DNA of 64,000 nucleotides, taken from positions 10,230,001 through 10,294,000 of the forward strand of contig CM114272.1 of the NCBI GenBank assembly GCA_050084515.1, read 5' to 3'. Below, piece after piece: positions 11,374-21,641 of the stretch. The stretch is from Blasia pusilla (Eukaryota; Marchantiophyta; Marchantiopsida; Blasiales). Both the position numbers and the translations under genes were made by a program. The notes beneath the pieces were generated by a model, which was not told where the DNA came from, made no database searches, and worked only from the letters and a program-made list of their open reading frames with translations. Every line of letters starts with the position of its first letter. Within the stretch, counting starts at the first letter, position 1.

Positions 11374-11980
11374 TGTCACGTCTTTTAGGATATATCGGTG
11401 AGATCTAGTAGAGAACCTTCGTGAGTATTGGAGGATATGCTCAGTAGGTGGAGGATGATCTGCTGAGGCTCCACGAAACTTGAGAAAGTAGGTTTCCCCT
11501 TCGTTTCGGCTCATTTGGAGCCATATTGAGGAACTTACTATTTTAGGTAAGTACCATTTTGAGTATAAGATTGACTTTATATTTTTGGTAAGTGACCCTT
11601 GACCTCCAACATCAGGTCAAGAGCCAAGGAGGTGACTTCGGAGCATAGGTTACCATGGAGAGAGCTTGAGAGCTCATTCTCTCTTTGTTGAACCTCTTGG
11701 CATGAGGCGGCGGAGCTATGGTCTTGCTTGTCTTGTCTATGTAACCCAAGCCTCTCATTAGGAGAGTGGGTTTGGTTTGACATTGAGAGAGACATGTGAG
11801 AGTGCACACATGTGAGAACTATGGTGTTGTGAGAGAGATTGGATCTTATTTTATTGGAGATATTTTGGTACTTCTTGTCTCGTTGTTTGGATGCCATGAG
11901 TAAGCATGGGATCGTGTGTATTTTTGTGTGTGTTTGATGACAACGATGTATGTTGTGTAGCAATGTGTACGCGCACGACA
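11374..11980 (+). repeat. 3' LTR of gypsy copy C
   Basis: It starts TGTCACG and ends CGCACGACA, and matches the LTR of copy B over its whole length. A purine-rich stretch with six G (CTAGGGGGGCGA, about 11,231-11,242) lies 130 bases upstream. The 128 bases between that stretch and the LTR start (11,244-11,371) repeat the last 126 bases of the LTR (11,855-11,980). The LTR start is therefore judged from the inverted ends and from the 5' edge of copy A, not from the purine tract. Confidence 0.75.
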
Positions 11981-13934
11981 ACTCTGTAGCACAGTTTTTG
12001 GCGTACATACAAGTTACTATTTATGAAAGACGTAATGATCAAGTAAATCATCAACAAAGCCAAGAGAGGTAAAAGAAAATCATTTGTGACAAGGTTGGTT
12101 GTTGCAGGGATATAAGAAGAAATTTGAGATGTTGTAAAATCTACACTAACTTCTCTTCACCCTGATATAATATGACAATGCAAACTTCCCCGTCTTTGCA
12201 TTTCATACCTAATCACATAGTCCATAACCTCACCTAATATCTGAGGTCCTCCAAGAATGAAAGAGTTCAAAAAAGAATATAATCTAATAGGAAAAAGGAC
12301 CACACACTCTACAAACATATCCTTCCTTCTAAAGGACTCGTTCATTCTTCTTATCAAAGATTCTATTTGAGAAAATTCCAACCACCTTGAGTAAGATAAT
12401 TCACCAAATGTCAAAGTGAGAAAAAAATTGTAGCATTCACCATGTATTAAACATTGCTTTCAAAAATTTAAAATATTTCCTATGCTGACCTTAACTACCG
12501 AAATTTTGCATGCTAATGCAATGTTTTACTAGGTTTTGGTTAAGCTCTTCCTCACACATTTCTCAATTTATAACACAAAGGGTCTCTGTGTCATTGTTGA
12601 GAATGCAAGTTCTAGAAGAGAAAGAAAGAGCTATTGATTGTCTCAGTTTATACATTAAAAGTATGAAGGCTTGTGTTGTGTGAAAATGTAGAAAAGTTTC
12701 TTGGTTGCGCGATTCATGTACTAAGAAAATGAACTATTGTCCATGTAATATCCTCTTAGGTATGGGAAGAGAAAGGGGAACGTACTAGTCCCTTTTGCCA
12801 ACTTTGGGATCTTTTGATTGACCTTTAAGGTTAGGTATTAAACTAGTATGTATGGAAGAACATTATCAGCAATACATATTGCCATTTTCCAAAATATTAC
12901 ATTTTTTTCATTATAAGAAAATACTTTTTTACGTCGAGTTAAATAATCAACTCCTTCCTATAAGGATCAATGTTTATTATGTGCATAATAAGACCTTTAC
13001 GCTTTGATGCTTTGAGTATAATGTGAACTAATAACATTGGAAAGATTACTCATCCACAAGTTGGACTTGGTGACTCAAACATCGTTAAGTAATCATTGAA
13101 TAGTGGGTTCAAATATTTCTCACTTGTGTGAAGATTTTTAATGCATTCTTGCATTTATGTTTGGACTTGTTCCAATTCACTAATGGGTTGTCTAAAGGAG
13201 ACTCATCGGTTTAAATACCTTGATTTGATCCATTGAATTTTTATGATATACCTACTTCGGAATCAACAATAGATAACAACTGTAGATAAAGTAGGTTACA
13301 CTAAAGTATGTCTCTTATATATCTTGGTGTCATATAAATATTGAACTTGCCTTGTTATTGGCCTATTGCACACTTCTTGCATTCCTAATGAGAAGCGGGA
13401 TGAGGTATAATATAATTCAACATAAAAAAACATTGCAAAAGGAGGGTAAGATGTGGTTCTTATGAGTCTAAAATTAAGATGTAAAGAATTTTCTAAACCT
13501 AGAAAATCCTAGAAACCGCAACAAAGCATAGAGGTTGAAGATGAATGACATACTTGTCTCCACTATTGAAGAAACAAATTAACATTAAACCAAAAGGGAG
13601 AATTGGAGCATTTGTTCAAGCGTCTAGTCTGGGAAATGACTGTTATTTTTTTTGCAAACCCTTCTGCATCTCGTAGCATCCTAAGATATGACATTCACAA
13701 CCACTCAGAACAACTTTTTTAGGTGAATGTGACATAGAATCAATACATATAACTTTGCAAGGCACTAGATACTCCTTGGAAGACATCATGAAAGAACAAA
13801 AATTATTAAATGTTTTTGAGCCTCATGGAGGAAAAATTTTAGGGTTTAGGGTTAAGGATATGATCATATATGAAGAAACCTTATATTCCAATGATCTACA
13901 AGAAAGATCCTTGTACGTGTTTGAAAAAATGAAT
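11981..13934. other. AT-rich stretch behind copy C LTR
   Basis: Apart from the Helitron relic at 12,157-12,440, I see no coding homology. The short frame at 13,755-13,958 is open but matches no family I recognise. If the outer copia-type LTRs belong to one element, the copia reverse transcriptase and RNase H should have been here, and they are not visible. Confidence 0.5.
12157..12440 (-). pseudogene. Helitron Rep (HUH) fragment
   Basis: On the minus strand the frame reads FFLTLTFGELSYSRWLEF, then a spacer and GEVMDYVIRYEMQRRGSLHCHII. This matches the Helitron Rep N-terminal region, which ends in a Glu-x-Gln-x-Arg-Gly-x-x-His-x-His motif. The two histidines separated by one residue (HCH) are the HUH metal-binding pair. 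A stop follows at 12,157. No helicase part was found. It is a short relic of a rolling-circle transposon, or a captured piece carried by another element. Confidence 0.75.
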
Positions 13935-14272
13935 CCAATATCGAAGGTTGAGTTATAGTTGAGCTTATCAGACATACAAATTGCTACATTTGGTACTCAC
14001 AAGAAGTAGGAAAACTTAATCTTGGTTAGTTAGTTAACTACGATTATCTTAACTAGGGTTAGTTAACCACACTTAGTATAACTTGAGACTATGGTTAGGG
14101 TTAGGAACTTAGGGTTGGTTATACACATCATATATGTATCCTATATGGAACAAATCTCCCCTTATTCTCTCATTCCCAAATGTCGTTCTCCATGGTGGTA
14201 TATGTCTGTGAGAGCCATATGCCATCAGTTATGCTTGCTTAGAAATTTCTATAGACAATACATATCAAATTT
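13935..14272 (+). repeat. Copia-type LTR (3' copy)
   Basis: Direct repeat of 6,110-6,425 in the same orientation, with the same order of shared blocks and a TATA-like segment (TATCCTATATGG). The two copies are clearly homologous but diverged, so the insertion is old or the two copies arose separately. Confidence 0.62.
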
Positions 14273-17200
14273 TTGTAAATGATGTAATGCATATTACATA
14301 GTATATATTTTTAAAACAAGTGTTATAGAAGGTTTGTGTTGTATTTGTGGTGTCAATTGTATGTATTCAAACGGTTGCATGAATCCTATCATAATAGAAA
14401 ATTGAGCATAGAGTCAACAACACAAGTAGAATCCTCTAAGTAAGTGCCAATGGTTCAATGCAAAATGGAATACAGTGAGTGGGAAGTAAGAGTAAACAGA
14501 CCAGCACATTAACTAGAAAGTAAACAAAGAACGATGAACAACATTGCACTAGCCTTAACCAAAAAGATTATTTTTTTTAAAGTTAAAAATGAACCCGAAG
14601 TCTGATCCACTATCATATTTAGGAAGCGCTTATGAAATCATCATCACAAATTATAGAAAGGAAAGATATGAATAGATAAGACAAGAGCCAGGATACCATT
14701 AAGACCAAAAAAAAAACCTCCTCATAAACATATTCTAATTTAAAAAAATCGTTGTTCTTGAGATACTAATGTCAAGTGGAAGAATCTGTTATGAATATGT
14801 GAGGTAAAGGAAGTAATGCAATATGCTAAAATCATCGCTAAATTTAGCAACAAGGTCTGTGCATTCTAATTTGGTGTTCAGAGAACCAATAAATAAACAA
14901 ATATGATAAAAATGTGACACTAACTTTCGGCAGCTCTGAAGATGGCAAAAGAGAACGTACAACAATGATCAAGTTAGACATCCAAGTCTAACTTCAAAAT
15001 CAATGAACAATGCGTAAAAATGCCACTATTACCACTCATGTAGCACCACATGAAAACATTGTTTGAGAAGAACCTCCAGTAATTTAGGCTTACAACATGA
15101 CGGATGGATGAAGATTGACTCTGAAGCAACGTGATTTCTCTGTTGTGCAAATTGACTAGATTGGAAAGACTGGATACAAAATGATTTTGTGCTTCCGCAA
15201 GGTTCAGACAGGATCACAAACTTAGGCATAATCTAAATCTATGAGCATATCTATTGGTCTACATCATATTGCTCATGTGTAGGCTAATTTTGCACACGCT
15301 ATACACAAGATACAGTCGTGGTATAACCCTGAGGCACACCGGTGAAAACAGAGTCTTAGTCGAGCCCATAAAGAGTCCATATTCTAATTATAACATGGAA
15401 GGGGTGAGAGGAAGAGATTAGTTGCAGAAAGGGAGGAAACATCAAATGATAAAGATAGGAACATGATATCCCGTTTTTGTACTTCACCTCACTTTATGAA
15501 CACATTGTTTTCTCATTTTCTTTTTAATGTAATTATTTAGATTAATTATGACCCTTATATGCTCTCCATTTTTTTTCCCTCTCCATCTAGCTTATCCACA
15601 TGTCCAACACACTTGTTTGATCAATACTTTCTCCCCTCTCCTTAGTGGGCAATCAATTTAATATATAGATATTTCCGGCCGCTACAAGTACACCTCATTT
15701 TTTTCCCTCACCGTATAGTATGTCCACGTGTTCTCCACGCTGTTACTATTTACCCCATCCCTCTCAAAGGACTCACACTTGCTAAGGAATTAAGCTAAAA
15801 TGCAATTCTTCATCATGGATTATATAATTTACATAATTGGGCAAACGAAGATTGCAAATAATAGTTAGGGGATGGCCCGATGCACCCAGTGATGTCATAA
15901 AGTAAAATGAATTTCAAGGTTTATTGCAGTTCCGAGCGCAAATTCATTACTTGTTTAAGTGGTCCTATTAAATTACAGACATTAGTCTTCTTAAACCTGT
16001 CCGCGTCAACTTTCAACATAAGGATGCATACTGAACACGTAGGGTTGTACTTTCGAAACTTTTCCTAAAATGGAAATGATAAAGTTTTGTTCCAACGACG
16101 TCTTTACGATACTACTTCTTACAACTTCCGCCTTTCAGGAGATGTTCGATCATGTTGCGAGTCCCATTCCATTCCTCCATAAAAAAAATTGAGAGGACCC
16201 TTCCGGACGTATGACGATTTGTTATTTCCAATTTCGGTCACGTGTAACTGTGACAAGTATTACTCGTTGTTACGATTCGACGTCAGTTTTCATTTTGCAT
16301 ACCCTTGTTTCCACGTTTTTCGAGTTTTTCCATAAAATGTCACAAGCGAAGGCATTTGCATTTAGTGGTTCCCCAAGTTGTTTCTCTAGAGGGCTCATGG
16401 GTCGGAGTTTCGTCACTTGAGAGTTTCAATCATTCCAGAGCTGTGATAAATGGATTGAGGAAATACGGTTTGTCTTCGTAAGCTGGTTGAGTAATTATTT
16501 TCAACTAGTTTCGCATATCTATAGAGATGTGACCCGTGGTTTAGTGACAGTGGGGGGTGTATATAGATAGAGAGGCAAGGATAAATAAGGATGAGCCAAA
16601 ACATCGAGCATCTACACATACTTTTTGATCCATCCGAAATAAACTTTGATTCCAGGTGTGGACAATGAATCAGCATGAAATCACGTGGATGACTGGAAAA
16701 ATATACAGCTGACTCTAGTGTTCTCTCGCAGATCCTGGCCTTGGGCACAAGTCTCGCATTCATGCAAAGAAACTCCTCAATTGTGTGTGTTAATCTCCCT
16801 TTCGCACTGGACAAGAAGCATTTTAATTCATTCAATCTTCTCTCTCATCATACCCCAAAACACTCCAAATAATGCCGAAAAAGGCAAATTTTGGACCAAA
16901 AAAGGTTATCCAAGCAGCAAAGCTATTTACGGGCCCTGATTGTGAGAGCCTCTACACTTCTATGACTCTTTTTAAGGTTCCTTTCTTTAGACTCGTTGCA
17001 CGACACTTTCCTCAGTTGAGTGCACATCTGGAAACATTCATGAGGAGATCCCTCCCCAATCTGGCCCTCTACGTAGGGTGGACCTAACCGCCAGTAAGAC
17101 ACTCAGATTTACTGCCCTACAAGCACCACTAGAGTTTTGGTCCCATCTCCCCATGTCCTCCCTGTTCTATCTAACCCATGTTTGCACCATTCTCTCTACT

Positions 17201-17344
17201 TGAATGGATTTTTGGGCAACAAATGTACACAGATTTAGAACTCTGCTCAGATTGCACGATGGGACATTGAATCAAATACTCACACGGGAAGAGCCTCAAG
17301 ACAGTAAAAGAGACCTCGTGGATAGGACTGTCCACAGATGAGAT
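14273..17344. other. No recognisable gene
   Basis: AT-rich sequence with only short open frames that lack family signatures. Two similar pyrimidine-rich blocks at about 15,565-15,650 and 15,690-15,770 look like a weak local duplication. No RNA gene was seen. Confidence 0.5.
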
Positions 17345-18104
17345 CCAAGAGGTGAAAGTCAATCTGCAAAAAGCCAAGGTAATCATCTTTGGGTCTCAAC
17401 TCCCAATTTCACAAAGGTTACACGCCCTGACTTTTGGACAGGGACTGATAAAGGAGGCTATAAATACTGTGGGCGAGTACATCTATCTCGGTGTTCAGCT
17501 CAAACCCACAAACGAGCGGAGTAGATCATACTTACTTATTTTTCGAAAGTAGATGTTGTTGATGATTATTCACCTCACTTTTCTCTCTCCAACTGAAGCT
17601 CCGTACAACGAAGTTCTAACATTTTAGACATTAGCTCCAATTTTTATCTTTTTGTTGAGTTTTTTTCTCAATTGGTTCCTTCAGAACTTGAATAAATGCA
17701 TTCATTGATTGTGTAATAGTGAACTAATGGCTGCATGAATGACTCAGATGTCCACACATACTGGAGTCAAATTGCAAATAGAATTGTGGCATATACCACA
17801 ACAACTTCATCTCTTCAAACCCGTGGTCATCCTGGCCATGCTATATGCCTCTGCTTTATGCCTCATTTGTTTGGGGCCCCAGCCCCAACAAATGTTCAGA
17901 GGGACCAGAGCTCTCCATATGACAGAGCTGTGGAGGGGGACTCGCAAGAAGTAGGGAGTTGTTATCCTAATGTCCGTCTAGGAGAAAAAACTTCACACTC
18001 CTTGCGGCTGAGTTTGGTGAGGTACCACTTGAGATTCATGCTGTAAAGAATCCGATTACATTCCTCCAAAATCTTCAACATATCAGGGAAGATGACTCTT
18101 AGAT
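17345..18104 (+). pseudogene. LINE reverse transcriptase, thumb to C-terminal tail
   Basis: At 17,350-17,500 the translation has VKVNLQKAKVIIFGS and GEYIYLGVQL, the thumb signature of non-LTR (L1-like) reverse transcriptases, where a Lys-Thr-Lys usually precedes the V-x-x-F. Further on, 17,820-17,905 resembles the VLLYGxEVWGPQ segment, and 17,990-18,104 reads TLLAAEFGEVPLEIHAV, the LINE tail. Frames change several times, so this is a relic. It is truncated on the left, and an LTR-like repeat follows immediately on the right. Confidence 0.78.
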
Positions 18105-18620
18105 CTTTTAGGGTAATCTCAAGTTAGTGTTAGCCACCATCATGTACTTAGTGTCTGGTTCTGTTCAAGAAGATCTAAGGGTCCGAAATGCTCTCTTATG
18201 TATATATTGTCCCTGATGGAATCAGTATGCACACCTTTTGGTGAGGACACCTGAGGCTCTTGGTGTGTCAAGCAGCACTGGCCCCTTCTGCAAAGTGATC
18301 TGAGAGAAACAAAGAGAAGACTGAGATTGAGTTCTGTGTTTGCTAGAGCCTCACTGGAAGACATGTCGTTTTGTCAAGATAGCTAATGAAGATTGCTTGT
18401 GCTTAGTGATGAGAGTCATGTCTGATCTTTGAGCTAGAGACATTTGAGGATCTGTGTTGTGAGTGCAAGGAGGGACTATGTCGAATCCTCCTTAGAATCT
18501 GGTAGATAATAAGGAGAGTCACATCATGATAGTGGTCAGATTAGACAAGTGAGCTAGAAACTGATTTGCTGATTGTGTCCATGCTGAAAACATGGATGGA
18601 TTAGCTGATACTAGTTCTGA
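18105..18620 (+). repeat. LTR-like repeat R1 (5'-truncated)
   Basis: This block and 18,985-19,508 align along their whole length in direct orientation. Shared blocks include 'CTGTTCAAGAAGATC', the TATA-like TGTATATA, 'GCTAGAGCCTCACTGGAAG', 'AAGAGTCACATCAT' or close variants, and 'ACTGATTTGCTGATTGTGT'. R1 lacks the first 110 or so bases found in R2. Confidence 0.72.
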
Positions 18621-18624
18621 CTTT

Positions 18625-18869
18625 GTGCAAGATACTTATGCTGATCTTCCATCTCAGCAACCATAACCTACAGAGTCAAGCTCAGACGATCAAAATGCCA
18701 AATGAATCTGTTGCTCCAACACTCACAACTATGTTCAATAGTGCTGTTCAGCAAGGATTCCCACCTAAATGGCAATTGAATACCATCCACCTCTTCAAGG
18801 CTGGGGACCCAATGGTGGCCTCCAACTATACAACTATTATTGTGAGTTCACTCAAGGTCAATTTGTAGG
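18625..18869 (+). pseudogene. LINE reverse transcriptase, fingers
   Basis: The translation at 18,700-18,860 has LTTMFNSAVQQGFPPKWQL followed by FKAGDP and NYTTIIVSS. This corresponds to the LINE segment with W-x-x-x-x-I-x-x-x-x-K-x-GD-x-x-x-x-x-NYR. The reading stops where the LTR-like repeat R2 begins and resumes after it, so R2 was inserted into this LINE. Confidence 0.8.
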
Positions 18870-19510
18870 TGTTGAAATTTGTTAATATCTAGTTTAGTCA
18901 TGCCCTAAAAGTAGTTAGTCAAATACTAACTTAGTTGGATACTAATTTGGTTAGCTAGAGATAACTTAGTGTTCCTGTATCTTTTTAGGGTAACCTTGAA
19001 TTAGGGCAATTCTCGAGTTAGGGCTAGCCACCATCTGTTATTTAGGGTATGGATCTGTTCAAGAAGATCCAAGGGCCAGAAGTGCTCACCCTCATGTATA
19101 TAATGTCTCTGTTTAGAGAGCAGAAGCCAATTCTACAGCATGCACAGTTTTGGTAAGGACTCCTGAGGCTCTTGGTCCTGCTGCAGAGTGATCAGAGAGT
19201 AGGAAGAGGAGATTGAGACTAATTGTGGTGCTTGCTAGAGCCTCACTGGAAGGCAGGTTGTTTTGTCTAGTATGCTGATGGAGATTGTTTGTGCTCAATG
19301 GTGAGCCATGTCTGATCTCTGAGCTGGTGACATGTGAGGACCTGTAGTGTGAGTGCAAGGTGTGACTGTAGAATCCTTCTTAGTATCTCTTAGATAGTAA
19401 GAAGAGTCACATCATGGTAGGGCTCTGATTTGGCAATAGAGACAGGAACTGATTTGCTGATTGTGTACAAGCTGAAATCATGGATGGTCTAGCTGATGCT
19501 AGCTGCATCA
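18870..19510 (+). repeat. Solo LTR-like repeat R2 inside the LINE
   Basis: It starts TGTTGAAATTTG and ends GCTGCATCA, the usual TG...CA form, with a TATA-like TGTATATAATG about 220 bases in. The LINE reading frame is collinear on both sides, fingers on the left and palm on the right. That is best explained by an LTR element that recombined to a solo LTR. Flanking bases (GTAGG on the left, GCTAG on the right) are similar but not a clean target duplication. Confidence 0.72.
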
Positions 19511-20640
19511 GCTAGTTGAATACGGTTGGAGAAAGTTGGGTGACTCCTAAGACAAGCTAATATCCCGCAAGCGAACAGCATTCTTGATCACCTGCACAAA
19601 CCGAGGGTACTCATTGAAGAGACCTCCAAGACCAGAACCGCTTCTAAACCCAGCAAATTATTCTGCAGCTTTGTTGACTTTAAGAGGTAATTTTATGCCA
19701 TACTATGGGCACTCTAATGAAAGTGTAGAAAGAATGGAAGTTCACACGCATGTTATCACCACAAAGGATCACAGCAAAAAGAGGCAAATCAGGTACATTG
19801 TCCACCCACATTGTAATGCAACAGGACTGCCCACTGTATCCTACATTATTTGGGCTTTACATTGATGAATTAGAAAAGGTAATCTCACAGGTGAAAAGAC
19901 AATCACCTGCAATGGCCACTTGCTTGATACCCCTACTACTTTATGTGGATGACATCATTTTGATGTTCAGGAGAGGCTTAGAAAGTGGGGCACATCAATT
20001 GAAGTTTTGCCAACAAACACTAGCAAAGACTTTATGAAGATATTTCACAACAACTACATATTTATTACCTGGGAAAGCACCAAAAGCTTTGGGAGAAGAG
20101 GTGCAATCAGTCTGGGAAAAGTGGCAAAAGGAAGCAACGTTAACACACATGCATACCCAGCGACCTACTGGACAGGCTTCCTAAATCTTGACCAAAATGT
20201 CCACTAAACTCCGTCTAGATTCAGATGTGGCTCAACAGACTGTACCCATTAAGGGCCTGTCGTGCCCTTGAACCATAGGCCCTGGCCCTGATCAGACAGT
20301 GCCAGAGACTGTGATGAGTGTAGAGAGAGGAAGAAGTGAAGGTACAACATGAGATGAGGGGGACACTCATAAAGTGTGAAGCTGACCATACAAAGTGTTG
20401 GTGTGGAGCTTCCAAGTGTCAACCAGGGAACTCAAATGTGGCTCAACAGGTTTAGAGTTAGAGAAGATAAAGTTCGCACAAACCAACAGAGAGGAAAGAT
20501 TATGAAGGCATTGTACATCAGGAATTTTAGATGATTATCAACATTTTCTCTTCAAGTGGAATTACCACAAGTACATCAGACTCGAGTTCCCAGATCTATT
20601 CCAAGGCCCTACTTCATGACTTGCAAGAACCAGGTTCGGA
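19511..20640 (+). pseudogene. LINE reverse transcriptase, palm and tail
   Basis: In order: QANIPQANSILDHLH with LIEET (19,555-19,620); motif A FCSFVDFKR (about 19,661-19,690); motif B QQDCPLYPTLFGLYIDELE (about 19,815-19,880); and motif C LLLYVDDIIL (about 19,930-19,960) with the catalytic Asp pair. The thumb is missing. A tail follows, with EEVQSVWEKW (about 20,090) and HFLFKWNYHKYIR (about 20,540-20,590). Frames shift between these pieces. Confidence 0.82.
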
Positions 20641-21641
20641 TTACTAGATTCCTACATAGGTATGTCAAGTCTAGGGAAAACCAACTGAACCTGAAACCCA
20701 ATCAGGTAAAGTGAAGAGTTTCTAGACTGAAAGCTGGTATCTCCCAAATGACACCAAGTGTTCTGGAGATCCCAATCAAGCAAGCTAAGTATTGTTGCGA
20801 GGAGTTTTCTGAATGATACCTGAAAGCTCAAAGCAACTCTCAGTGTAGTAAGCACATGCACTATATCAGAGTTTGCCTCCTCTTATACTGTACTTTCTTC
20901 ACTTCTTCCTTTCCCTGCTCCATCCATCCCAGTCTCTAGCACCGTCCAGAGGGGACACAGGGTTCATAGTTGCAAGGCAGGAATGACTTCACAAGTGCAA
21001 TCTTACATCTCCACTCGTAAAAATGTTAGCATAAACGTAGTGAACACAATCATACAATTTTCACTGAAGTAGTGGGTTCAGCATAATCAAGCAAGATGAC
21101 AACTTTCTTCATCATCTACCTATTATGGCCAAAATACAAAATTCACAGGCTTCTTCAAAATTTCCGCCATCCACATAGAGCAATCGAGTGTCCAAAACAG
21201 ATAAAAGACAGGTCCCCTTCATTGAGAAAGGCCAAGGAACTTTCCTCTTGACAGAAGGATAATCTCTTTGAATTAGTTGAGGGTAAAATACATGGCATGT
21301 GATTTCAGTTCCTGTGGGTCACTATCCTGAAGCTACAATGATAAAGAATACTACATTCACCTTTGATTGTATTAATGATTCAAATTGTACAGAAGCCCAC
21401 TTTGATAAGATCAATCCTGCAGACATGACGACGACTACTCAGAGTTGTGTACTGACCATCCTCCTCCACAGACATAGCACCATCAACAGCAGGGATGTTG
21501 CCTTACTCAATTCAGAAAAGCTTTCCAATCAGAAGTACATCGGTGGCACATCAACTCACAATACTGGCACAAAAAACCACCTGTCCAGCGCACTCATAAG
21601 CAGATCCAATTTCATCGCCAGATTTAGATCATGCAGAGAGC
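20641..21641. other. 3' flank of SPP, no gene seen
   Basis: This region lies downstream of the SPP stop codon at 21,642 and upstream (in window order) of the LINE debris. It probably holds the SPP 3' untranslated region. No domain, RNA gene or clear repeat was recognised. Confidence 0.5.

Larger units (their letters stand above)
9003..11980 (+). mobile_element. Gypsy-DNMT family copy C (3' half)
   Basis: From 'GCTCAAGGACA' at about 9,003 onward the sequence is collinear with copy B from about 54,660. It covers the end of RT, then RNase H, integrase, PHD finger, 3' untranslated region and 3' LTR. The 5' half (gag, protease, methyltransferase, most of RT) is absent and copia sequence stands in its place. 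Frame breaks occur at 9,113, 9,437, 9,978 and 10,504, among others. It is the second independent witness that the PHD finger belongs to this family. Confidence 0.88.
6110..14272 (+). mobile_element. Composite copia/gypsy element between two copia-type LTRs
   Basis: Two direct repeats, at about 6,110-6,425 and 13,935-14,272, bracket this region. Inside are a copia gag, zinc knuckle, protease and integrase (6,908-9,000). They pass without any LTR into RNase H, integrase, PHD finger and 3' LTR of the gypsy-DNMT family (9,003-11,980). About 2 kb follows, including a Helitron Rep relic. No copia reverse transcriptase was found. Either a truncated gypsy element lies nested in a copia element, or a template switch made a chimera that was later enlarged. 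The two outer repeats differ by roughly 20 percent where I compared them, so they may also be two independent insertions. Confidence 0.65.
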
